DNA from: Plantago major
Taxonomy: Eukaryota > Streptophyta > Magnoliopsida > Lamiales > Plantaginaceae
Assembly (NCBI GenBank): GCA_026545765.1
Contig: CM048842.1
Location: forward strand, 47,749,431-47,813,430
DNA: 64,000 bases
Reading direction: 5' to 3'
This document shows positions 51,140 through 61,389 of this stretch, piece after piece. Made by a program: the position numbers and the translations under genes. The notes beneath the pieces were generated by a model. It saw only the letters and a program-made list of their open reading frames with translations, had not been told where the DNA came from and ran no database searches. Every line of letters starts with the position of its first letter. The stretch's first letter is position 1.

Positions 51140-54100
51140 ATGGCACCAAAAAGAGCTAGATCTAAGAAGTCCGAAGTCTCTACTTCTGGTACTGCTGATA
51201 AGCAAGCACTGGAGTTGATTGTCATCAACAATCGACTTGCTGGAGACTTTAACCCAGACCATTGGTCTTCAAATCACATAATGATTTGGGGAGGCGCTCT
51301 AATTGACGAGTACATGATGGGTGCTGCTGTAAACAAAACCGATATGCAACAAATTCTTGACTTACTTGAAAAGGCAAAAATCAAGGAATTTTGCTCGGCT
51401 ATTTCTAGGGGTGTATCCCCTTTGGATGTCTTGGAATTCTACAACAATTCCAAGATTGTTTCTAGATTGGTAAATGGCACTGAAGAAGTGGCCATCAAAA
51501 CAAAAGTCCAAGGAAAACCAATTTTTCTGGACTGTGTGTCTTTATGTGGAATCTTTGGACCCCTTAACAAAGAAAATGACTTTGAAATAGACACTATTGA
51601 TGAATTCCTTGTTGAAGGAGTTAAGTCACTGTACAGAGATGTATGTGACCTTACCAAATCTGGAGCTTTACCTGATTTTACACTTACCAAAATCAGAAGA
51701 AGACATCTGGTTGAGCACTGGGATATGATGACTCACATACTCCACAGATGCCTTGCTGGTCTACAAGGAGGAGCTGATCAGATAAGTATGGAGAGATGGA
51801 TGATAATGCTCCTTCTCAACACACAAGATGACAGGCTGGAAAACCCATTCAATTGGGGTAAGTACGCCTTCTTGAATTTAGTTGCAGCAGTTCAAAGTTT
51901 TGAACCCACAATTGTCAATGATCTTGCTGAACCAAATGATGCTGTGACTTTTGGACTGAAGATTTTCTACTTGCTGGAAAAGCTTGGCTTTACACTCAGA
52001 GAGGAAGGTAAAATTTCCAACAGCAACTTACTCCGTAAATTTGAGTATACAAACTTGATGAAGAAAGCTGTTGGGACTCAAAAGACCAAGAAAGGTTCCA
52101 GGAAAAAAGACCGAGGAGATATCTGAGGGGTCTATTGTGACCAAGAAACCCAGATCTTCCAGAAGGAAGACAACTGGCAAGAAAGAGGAAACTCCTATTA
52201 TGGAGGTAAATTCTCAGATATCTGACTCTAGTGGTGATGAGGACACCAAAGTCAATGCATCCTTAGCACTTATTGAAGAAAGTGGTGAGAGACCACTCAC
52301 ACTCTCTGCTGAAGAAGTAGATGCTTCAGCAGAGAGTTAAATTTTGACCCAATCTTGGAAAGGATTGAGGTTGCTGAGGAAGTCCCAGCTTCCAAGGTTG
52401 CTGAGCAAGTAACTCTACCAGGGCCATCCACTTTTCAGGGTATGCGAGAGGCCTTGAGGAGTAATGAGTTAGTACTAGAGGACACAGCCAATGCCTCAGT
52501 ACTTAAAAATCTAACTCAAAAAAATCTGGACAGACCTCATACTTCCACACCTTCAACGTCCATATCAGGATCACCACAACAACCACAACAGCCCCCCAGA
52601 CAGATGAGGATGTTGTTGAAATGATCCTTGAGTTTCAAAGATTTGATGATATACCAGCAAATTTTACTGCTGAAGAAATTCCTGCAAGAGAGCAGGTTCC
52701 CCAACTCTCATCTGAGAGGGATCAACCTGATGTTATGACTCGGGAAGATATCTCAGGAAAGGCATGAAGTGCCAGAAACTTCAAACAGAGCTGAGGTCAT
52801 TGGACAACAAGACCAAGGCATGGAACCCAGACAAGTTCCAGATACCAATCAGCCTGACATTGATCAGGTTACTGAGTGGTTTAAATTTTCACTCGTCAAA
52901 TTTCTATGTTATATGTTTTGTTATTAATGTGATTAATCTTTGTTACAGGCTGAAAAAGAAACAAAGGAAGGAGAGGAAGCTGAAAAGCTTCCATCTCAGA
53001 AAGAATGAGAGGAAGCTGGAAAACTTCCTTCACAATCTGAGAAGGAGGATTATGAAGCCTCCATCAACAAGGAATCTGAGCCTGTCACACAGGTAGCTAA
53101 AGATTCTAGTTTGAAATCTCAGAGATCTCCCTCCAATGAACTTTTTCACCCATTCTTATGTTTCTTAAAGGCTCAAACTGAGAAGAAAGATGATGTGGCT
53201 GAAAAGCCAAAGACATCAAAGGATATACCAGAAACCTCAAAGGTTTATGAGAAACACATATCTAAGCCTCCCGTCAGAGAGGTAGACAACTCAGATACCC
53301 TTGTGTGTGAAATCCTGCTAAATCTTTCTAAGTGTACTAACGGTTTTTATTCTGAGGTTCAGAAAGAAATGGAAGTTGAAGAGGATAGGACACCCAAGTC
53401 TCCTCCACCAACTAGGATATCTGAGGGTCCTTCCACCTCACTAGCCAAACCATCTGAGCCTGTTGTTGAGACATAGGTAACTCAGAAACTTGACACATTT
53501 GATACTCAGATATTTGCACAAGTTTTGACATTTACTCAAAACTCCATTTTCTTTCAAGCTCATTCTCGCGCCATAAGGGTTCCTGCTACTGATGAGGATC
53601 TCATACAGTTCTTCAAGGATTATACTGTGCCCAGACACCTTAGCTGCTTCAGAGAATGGCAGAAAATAAGGAGCTCTCACATCGATGAGATCATCAAAAT
53701 TCTTGATGATCCTACAAGAAGGGCACAGGCATTTGATCTGGAGAACCATGTGCAAAACATGTTCCCTTATGAACAATATTCTTTTTCCTAACTGATGGAA
53801 AATAAGTTCAGAAAGGAAGTGGCGCGCCAGCTTATTCAAGCTTTTGAGCAAGCAGATAGCCAGGCTAGACTGGAAATGGCACTGAAGCCAGTTCTTCCAA
53901 AGACTCTGCAGATTGCTCCATCTGAGCAAGAAGAAGATAGTGGTCATCTGATAACTCTTCCAGAGGTTATTAATATGGTATCTAAAGATGATGAAGAAGA
54001 TGATGAGACTGGTGAAAATGATGTTGAAAAACCAAAGTCTCCATCTCCATCTGCTCACATGAAGGATGATGATCCCAGGGATGATGATGATAGTCCAGCA

Positions 54101-56223
54101 CCTGGAACAGGAGGGATTACTAGAACACTTACTACCTCATCTGCTGAAAAGCAACCTGAGAGGACAACTCAAAAATCCCCTTCTCCATCTCCTTCTAGAT
54201 CATCAAGTCATCATACCCAAAAGCAAGACTTTACTGAAATAGTAGGAGAGCTCTCTGAAGATACTCCACAGAAGATCAAGGATGCTGAGTATAGAGTAGC
54301 TCAACTCAGAGCTCTGTTGGAAGAAGAAACAAGACTGCATCTTGAGTTGGAAATCAAGATGGCAGAAAAAGAAGCCAACCTAAGGAAGGTTGAGGAATTA
54401 ACGCGCAAGGCAGAAGAGGCCCTTGCTGAGCAAAAGGAAATCCAGCTTGCTGCAAAAGCATTTGCTGGGGAACTGGATGCTGAAGAAACTCCAGAGAAAG
54501 AAACTCCAGAGGAAGAAACTAGAAAAGATGTGCCCTCATCTAGTAAAGCAAAAGTTGTTGACTTAGACAATGAGGATGTCTAGAGTAATGAAGAAGAAGA
54601 AGACAAGGCAGCCACCCCTCAGAAAGTAAATGACAATAGTCAACCTCAGACTATTGAGAAGAAGACTTTGGGTCCCCTTATGCTTATCCAGGTTCCTGAA
54701 GATGAAGCTGAGGTCTATGAAAGAAGATCTCAGATTATAAAAGACCAGTTGAAGGAGCTAGAAGATCAAAACAAAAAGTTGATTGCATCTGTTCCTCCTG
54801 CATACCAGAAACTTGTTGAATTAATTGCCATGAGAACATCCAGCATAGCTATGGAACATCAAGATCTAGCTTTGCTAAGGAAATCAGATGAAAAACTAAT
54901 GCAGTTTGTTGACAATCATTCTGCCTTGACCATGACCACTATAAGCCAGTTACTGAGGTTGCAAAGCTCACAGATGCAGAAAATGGCCTTGCCCAGCAGA
55001 ATGTTGCACTCAGAGCAGAGTTGCAGTAATTATTCGAAGCCTACAATAGACTGCAAGGGAATTTTGAATCTCTTTCAGAATCATTTGTGAAGATGGTGGA
55101 TAATTTTGATCAGTCTCCTATAACTAAGGGGGTAAGTTCTAGAAAAGTCACTAAGGGGAAAGGCAAACAAAAGATGCTATCTGAAGCCCAACTCCAACAT
55201 GAAACCCCTAGTCAACTACAACTGGCTCCTGTCACTGGAAAAAGGTCTCAGAAACCTCCTAGAGCTGCCAAGAGCTCAAGAAGGAGAAGATATAGAGACT
55301 ATGCAGATGATGAAGAAGAGCCCTCTGAAAAAAGGAGAAAAGGCAACAATGATGGATGCAAAGGCTTAGTGCAATCTCATCAAGAAGATGATGATGATGA
55401 GGAGGAGGAAGATACTGCACCTCTCATTCAAAGAAAAAGTGTGAGAAATCCATCTAAGCCTACTACAACTGCAGTACCTAACCAACAAGGTACATATAGT
55501 GACAAGCTTTCAAGAAGAAAAGCTAAAGAAGCTAAAAGACAGAGGAAGATCAAGGAAAGGATTGAAGAATTCAGAGGAATTGATACTCTTAGCTCTGAGG
55601 AAGCTAGGATTAAGTATCAACCCACAAAAGTTGATCTAAACTCTGAAATCTACAAGTGCAAGAATGGTTACTGAATAATGTTTGCAAAAGACCTGCTATT
55701 TAACACGAATGGTCTCCCAGTACCAATCTACCTTCAAATGTTGGCCAAGAGAAAGAACAAAGAAGTTCTAATATCAGAGGATAAGTTGAAGAATGCACTT
55801 GATTTTGAAATCCTTGTCAGACAGGTAGCAATGAGGAAAGATATATCTGACACTTGCCCCTACCATAAACCTGATGATGCACACAGAATGGAGAATGTTC
55901 TTGGCACTAAAACAAAGCCAATACTAGTTGTACCAGTTTATGAGTCGTTTTATCTCACTAAAGAAGATTACAAGCTAGATCTGAAATATCTTAAGACAAT
56001 TTATGACAAATTCAAACTGTCTCCTATTCAAATTAAGCATGCTTGGTTATGGGCAAGACACCTCTGGGTTGAACAAACTTGCAAGAGAAGATCCACCAAA
56101 TCTTACAAAAATTATGTTGAGTTCTCAAGAAAAGTTGAAATGATTGTGAGAACCTATCTTTTTTACTACTCAAATGACGTTATCAGATATGGTGATTACA
56201 TTTACCCAGATGATGGAAGCTGA
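51140..56223 (+). pseudogene. Accessory gene region of copia element 2 (env-like position)
   Basis: The N-terminal stretch of about 328 codons from 51140 starts MAPKRARSKKSE, a likely nuclear-targeting basic start. It contains a globular domain resembling plant 'putative plant transposon protein' domains (VINNRLAGDFNPDHW, IFLDCVSLCGIFGPL). Downstream are acidic low-complexity and coiled-coil stretches (about 54240-54480 and 54690-54790), a basic KRR-rich part near 55260-55350, and a C-terminal globular part ending YGDYIYPDDG at 56218. Short AT-rich stretches suggest that it may have been spliced. No hydrophobic membrane segment is visible, so it does not look like an envelope protein. Broken in several places; function unknown. 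Confidence 0.6.
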
Positions 56224-56588
56224 CAAGATGAAGACTTGAAGACCAACTAGTAGGATGTTCACTTGGAACTTGGAACTTCCTATTGTCCTATTTAGTTGTG
56301 TATTTTTTATTTTTACTGATTGTACTTTAAAGTTTATTCTTGTAAAAGTTATTTGTGCTTTCACTTGTAATTTATCTAATGAACCTACTCTCAGATACCT
56401 ATTCTAATGAAAAGATGACTTGTCAGCAAAGATCACACATTGTGCTTTGGTTGATGTTTACTTTCTGCACTCAAATAAAAAGAAATGAAAGATCACAAAA
56501 AAATGTTTAAGTGTTGGATTGTTTCCTCATCCAGTTCATGTTAGGTTTTAAAGATAGTCATAGGTGACTGATCAAAAAGGGGAAAATT
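56224..56588 (+). other. Copia element 2 3' noncoding region and polypurine tract
   Basis: No gene is recognised. AAAAAGGGGAAAATT immediately before the LTR start (about 56574-56588) is the polypurine tract. Confidence 0.7.
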
Positions 56589-58043
56589 TGTTAGGAATAT
56601 CTGTTTAGATTTTGATCAGTAAACCATAATGACTTATCTTAGCTTAGAAAGGTAACTAGTACTCTTAGTTCACTTGAACATTGTAAAAGAGGAAACTTAC
56701 TGGGTATGTTAGTCTAGCAAATCTTGTATAGAATGTTAGGACTCTGAATGTAATTTTTATATCTTTAAAGAGGACCAAGAAGGAAGCATCCAACAGAAGA
56801 ACTCTTTTATTCAAGATTAGAAGACTGCACAAGATTGCTGAAGACTAAGGAAAAATGTGTCCTCAGATACCTTGAAGAAACTAAGTGTCTGAGAGACAAA
56901 CGTTTCAATAGGTTTCTGATTCACTAAAGGTCACTGAGAATGGACTTGCAAAGCCTCAGAAAGCTTGCATTGTTCCGTTGACACTACAGGACAAAAGTTG
57001 GTATAGTGCATTAATTACGCAGACAGAGATGTCTGAGCAAGAGAGGAAATCTCTGAAAAGAGACAAAGATCACTGTCATACTAACTTCAGATATCGTTAA
57101 TTTGAATTTCATTGTGCCTAACGGATGCTAATTCAAACGACATGATTTTCAACTATAAATATTACCACTTAGAATGCTTGAAGGGCACACTTACACCTTG
57201 AACTACATTGAACATATCTTACTTTCAAGCATACAAGCCTTCCGCCTACTTACTCTCTAGCTTTCTATTGAGACTAAAGCTCTTGAATTCTAAGTAGTAC
57301 GAAATTTCTAAGTGTCCTGATCCTTAACAAGACTTGCATATTGTGAAGGAGTTGAATCCAGAAGATATAGTTGCGACCAATATCTGAGATTCATTATCTT
57401 GAACATAATCAAGACTTGGGTCAGTTAAGAACAAGTTACCATACATCGAAAAGTGTATTAAGTAATCTTGATTCTACATTGCACTCCTACATAACTGCAG
57501 AAATTATTAAGAGCTTGCTCACCTGACAAACTACCATAACCAAACACCAACAGGCGTTGAGCATAGGAAGTACTTAGTTTGGGAAATTAAGGAATAGCTC
57601 AAAGGTTACTGAGTAGAGGAAGTACTTGGTTGGGAAAACCAGGGAATAACTCAGGGGGAACACTTGGTTGGGAACCTAGTATTAAAAGGATCAAGAGATA
57701 GAACTTTGTAAGGGGAACTCAATATCTTATCTTAGTGGATTCAAGTCCTGAGAAAGGGCGAGTGGATTAGTTGAAGGATTACGCCACCTTCAGATACCAC
57801 TATAAAGCTTTGTGTTATTTACTTACTGCACTTACTTTCTGTATTATATACTACTTGCTGAGTATTTACACACATTATAACTTGCTGAGCACGTGCACTT
57901 ATCTGAAAAGACTTCTCTCTCTGACACTAAGTATCAGATACCTTCACAAGTATCTGAGAAACTGTTTTATCGTCAAAAGTTTGAAAAGACTATTCACCCC
58001 CCCCCCCCCCCAGTCTTTTACTTTGTCGTTATTTGGACCAAAA
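56589..58043 (+). repeat. 3' LTR of copia element 2
   Basis: It begins TGTTAGGAATATCTG and runs 1455 bp to GGACCAAAA. It matches the 5' LTR over its whole length apart from solo LTR B. A run of 15 C at 57997-58011 lies about 30 bases before the end, where the 5' LTR has CCCCACCCCCG. Confidence 0.92.
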
Positions 58044-58945
58044 ACATCTCTCCTGAGAGAGAACTAGTCCTTGGGGAAGTGAAACCCCAAAACCCTAGCC
58101 GTCAGCAAGCAATCAAGGAAGACATCAAGATCGATCAAGCAAGAAGGAATCGAAGAGGAGAAGCAAAGGGTCGACACTCGCCATCTTCTTACGGTTTAGT
58201 TGTTTCAAACATGATTTCAATTCCATTTTCTGTTTCTTTACTTTCAGTTATGTCAAGCTAATTTACATGTGTAAGGGTTAGCCGGGAGCTTTGACTATTG
58301 TGTTTATATATGATGGAACAGTTTTAGCATCAATGTTGGTTATGTGATTGTTGTTCGTATCAGTGTTGTTTGAGAAAGATGCTTGTTTGTTTATATTTTC
58401 GCGAGACATGAATATTCACTGCATTAGATTAGGAGGTATCAGCTATGTCTATAGGTTGATATTCTGCCTGAGGTATGAAGTTGAGCTAGCAACTGGTGAC
58501 AGCTTTGAGCTAGACGATAGTCTACATAGGGTATCTTTGCTGACTGCACCTTGGTATTTGATATGTGACATGTGTGACTCTTCAACCGTAACTATTGCTA
58601 TCTATTATTCCTGATATAATCCATTTATCAAAGTGAAGGTTAAGGCTTACATACTTTTCTCTATAAGTTCTTAGTTCGTCAAATCTTATTCAAATTACTT
58701 TTCTTGCTTACGTGTTTATTTTACTTATTCAAAAATCCAAAAATCTGTTATTTACTTTTTATTGAAAATCAACCATTTAATATTCTATTTCAATCGAGCG
58801 TTATTCCCGAGAGAACGACATCTCGAGTTAACTTACCGCTATAAACTGTGTGTTGGTGAGTTTTGGCAATTATAAATTTAATCGTTTGATTATATTTGGG
58901 GATTACAGTCTCTACAACGAAATCAAGATTTTCGAATACACATCA

Positions 58946-59420
58946 GAAGCTAAAAACAGTAATGTTGCTACTTAAAACTACAACAATAGGTCTTAAGACT
59001 GTAACATACGCGCTAAAAACAATAACAGATAGAAATATCCAACATAAGCTAAATATAGTAACATTGATCGTGCATCTTACAACTATAACAATGCCTCTTA
59101 AAACTATAACAAAGCAAGAACATGCAACACAAGTTAAAAATAATAACATTGATGTTTAAAACCATAACAGTGTCTCTTAAAACTATAACAATGTTTCTTA
59201 AAACTATAACAAAGCATTTGCAAAAAAACAGTCATAAATATTTCATCAGAAGCTAAAAACACTAACGTTGCTGCTTAAAACTACAATAATAGGTCTTGAA
59301 ACTATAACATACTTTGAGTTAAAACAATATCATGCGAAAACATTCAACACAAGCTAAAACCATAACAATGATGCTTAAAACTATAACATCTAACCCTTAA
59401 AATCATAACAAAGCACTAGA
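58946..59420. repeat. Right array of short TTAAAACTATAAC-like motifs
   Basis: About 17 degenerate copies of (C/G)TTAAAACTATAAC or GCTAAAAACA(G/A)TAAC occur every 20-35 bases. A longer unit, CATCAGAAGCTAAAAACA, appears at about 58941 and 59245. The left flank of the Athila element (25500-25755) carries the same motif in the opposite orientation. No gene is seen; open frames here come from the repetition. Confidence 0.7.
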
Positions 59421-59926
59421 TAACATGATTGCGAAATGATTCGATTTTCACTGTCCGAATTTCAGATCTAGTTTCAGATCTGGAAACATCATATCGTAAA
59501 ATCAACAAAAAATGAAAAATAAAAAGTCAAATTTCACTTCCAATTGAGATTTTAACGAAAAAAACGAGATGAATTTGTTTGAATATTCTAGCTACTATTT
59601 GGATTTGAAAATTCGACAAATCGCACATGGGAGATAGAAGAGAGATTGACAGGTACGATTTGATTGCCGCCGTGTCGAAGCACCATAATTTCTGGCGGAG
59701 GATATAGAGGGAGGGAGGTGTGAATGTTTTCGTGTCTCATTAACTACTTTATCTCACTAGGACTTTTGTAGAGAGAGAAAGATGGTTGAGTGGTGTGACT
59801 TTTGTGGGAGAGTGTGTTGTATATTTGTGTATCTATATAAAATATACTGACCGGGTGTTGTGTTTCTAACCGATTTTTATTGTGAAAGCCGAATTTTCCT
59901 ATAGATTAGGAAAATCTTACCTTTTA
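59421..59926. other. AT-rich intergenic sequence
   Basis: No gene, RNA or clear repeat is seen. A CAGATCTAGTTTCAGATCTG pair lies near 59463-59482, and purine-rich GAGAGA stretches near 59700-59790. Confidence 0.5.
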
Positions 59927-60496
59927 GGCACTGTTTAGCACTAGGTTTTTAGCTAGTTTTTTAGCTCCAGGAGCTTCTTTGACCATTGACTAATAAAAAG
60001 CCCGTTACGTAAACGTACAGCTTCTTAAATCAGATAGCTGATTGAGAAGCTAACCAAGTTAGCTTTTTAAAAAAAAAATCCTTATCTTTTCATTCCACAA
60101 ATGTCCCTGACCTAAAATTAAATAAAAGTAGAAAAAATTAATCGTTATTATAACTGTCTCTTTTTAATTCATCCGCATTTCTTTGAAATGCACACATGTA
60201 TACTATACATCCATTACCAATTTTTTTCTTATTAAGTTAGAATGCTCACCAATATTTCTTTTAACTTTATGATAATTTTTTAATGAAGTTAAATTGACGG
60301 TGAAAAATACATTGAGTATATATTTAAATAAAATGTAATGTACTACTATTATTTAAAAAAATAGACTAATAATATGAAAATTTAAAATTAAATAATAATA
60401 AGAGTATTTGCTAAACATCTATACATAAAAATCAATTAGTTTATCAGTTACCAGTTAATTAATCTACCAGCTAACTTATCAGCTACTTATCGAGCC
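59927..60496. mobile_element. Tourist-like (PIF/Harbinger-type) MITE candidate
   Basis: The left end GGCACTGTTTAGCAC resembles Tourist termini. The right end, read inversely, is GGCTCGATAAGTAGC, a weaker match with shared TTAGCT(A/G)G sequence inside both ends. TTA flanks both sides (59924-59926 and 60497-60499), as expected for PIF/Harbinger insertions. The 570 bp are AT-rich and noncoding. Confidence 0.55.
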
Positions 60497-60903
60497 TTAG
60501 TATACCTCTCTACCTTAGTATACCTCTCTTTTAAGAGACCTACAAAGATAGGTCTTATAAATTTTCAATTGATATTACAGTAATCGCAACAATCCCCGTA
60601 AAAAGTACATTTAGATGAAAATGACCATTGAACCGGAGGATAGATAACAATGCTATACGCGTATTACATGGAAGAGATTGTCATCACGGGAATCATGAAG
60701 ATGAGGCATTGAGGCCGTTTAAAAACGTGTATAAAGGAGGAACAGAGAACATGAAATGTAAACAGACTACCTAATTGCTATTTATAAAAACTCCCTACGT
60801 ACAAATGGCAACTTCTTTATATCAGCGCAGCATTTCGCCTGTAGACATACTTCTTCTGTCTTACTATAATCTTATTGCACGAATAGATATATATATCCTC
60901 TAA
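60497..60903. other. 3' flank of the NLR-DA1 gene
   Basis: This probably holds the 3' untranslated region and downstream sequence of the minus-strand gene. A short direct repeat TACCTCTCT(A/T) lies at about 60503-60535. No other feature is seen. Confidence 0.5.
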
Positions 60904-61389
60904 TCATGTGGCATGTGGAAAGGTTCCAGTGTGTCTAATGTGATCCAAAGTATGCTTGAGCCCATACTTGTCCACTGCCTTTTTACCCTCCCAGAAACCA
61001 TCATTATAACCAGCAAGGGTGGTGGTGTTTTCAATCTGGTATTTACGATATTCACCAAGCCTTTTCTCGAATTCAGAAACTTTGCCCTTTTTGGGAGAAC
61101 CGGAAACAATTTCATGTGTCAACCACATATGAACAAGTACTCGTTTAATACCTCCTCCAACTTTTCGACTTAAATTCGAATACCCTGAAAGATAGTGAAT
61201 TCATAACTCAATCACTATGCATGAAAATACTAAACCCCTAGCCCACTAAAGAAAGAAAAATTAACAACTAAACAGAAAGGAAAGTGTTGATTTTTATATG
61301 TTTAAAAGCATTAACTATGAGAATGTATACCTTCAAGGCACATCCATGCTTCCATCATGTGTAAAGCAATGAAGTACCCGGTTAGTATC
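60904..61389 (-). other. Exons 7-8 of the NLR-DA1 gene: degenerate DA1 peptidase domain
   Basis: Exon 7 (61389-61331) reads RILTGYFIALHMMEAWMCL where DA1 has GSILAHEMMHAW-type sequence. The zinc-peptidase HExxH is thus changed at both His and at the catalytic Glu. Exon 8 (61184-60904) gives KVGGGIKRVLVHMWL where DA1 has EVEEGICQVLAHMWL, losing the acidic pair expected to supply the third zinc ligand. The rest, FEKRLGEYRKYQIE and GLKHTLDHIRHTGTFP, matches the DA1 C-terminus. The domain should fold but not cleave. Confidence 0.82.

Larger units (their letters stand above)
41492..58043 (+). mobile_element. Sirevirus-like Ty1/copia retrotransposon 2, with both LTRs
   Basis: Both LTRs (TGTTAGGA...), the initiator-tRNA-Met primer-binding site, gag, pol, a spacer, a long downstream accessory region and the polypurine tract are all present. 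It sits in the Athila 3' LTR, flanked by GCATC (41487-41491) and ACATC (58044-58048), a 5-bp target duplication with one change. The two LTRs agree at roughly nine positions in ten or better by eye, suggesting a few million years. It is structurally whole but has roughly ten breaks in its coding regions, so it is a fossil. It is the same family as copia element 1 and shows the part that the left window edge hides there. Confidence 0.92.
25756..58945 (+). mobile_element. Athila-type Ty3/gypsy retrotransposon with nested insertions
   Basis: The element has a split 5' LTR, a GGCGCCGCTGCCGG primer-binding site, gag, pol (PR-RT-RNH-IN), a conserved GGGAGGCAACCC hairpin, a third ORF in the env-like position, repeated polypurine motifs, and a split 3' LTR. 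Pol motifs such as DYRRLNAATRKDHFPLPFID fit the Athila lineage. Without insertions it would be about 11 kb; an L1 LINE, a solo LTR and a Sirevirus-like element expand it to 33 kb. The two LTRs are clearly homologous but differ at several percent of sites by eye, so it is likely a few million years old. Coding regions carry roughly ten or more breaks. No clear target duplication was found. Confidence 0.88.
40885..58945 (+). repeat. 3' LTR of the Athila element, split by copia element 2
   Basis: LTR sequence lies at about 40885-41491 and resumes at 58049-58945. The break falls in AAAAGCATCTCTCCTGAGAG, seen uninterrupted in the 5' LTR near 30210. The right part ends ATACACATCA like the 5' LTR. 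The start may be 40885 or 40904; the 5' copy matches only from about 40904. Confidence 0.85.

Noticed and set aside
58348-58614. Open frames in the Athila LTRs (also at 30466-30687)
   Set aside because: They occur in both LTR copies but have no homology and lie in noncoding LTR sequence.
59463-59482. CAGATCTAGTTTCAGATCTG pair as a regulatory palindrome
   Set aside because: It is a single occurrence of a short direct and inverted motif in AT-rich DNA, with no context to support a function.
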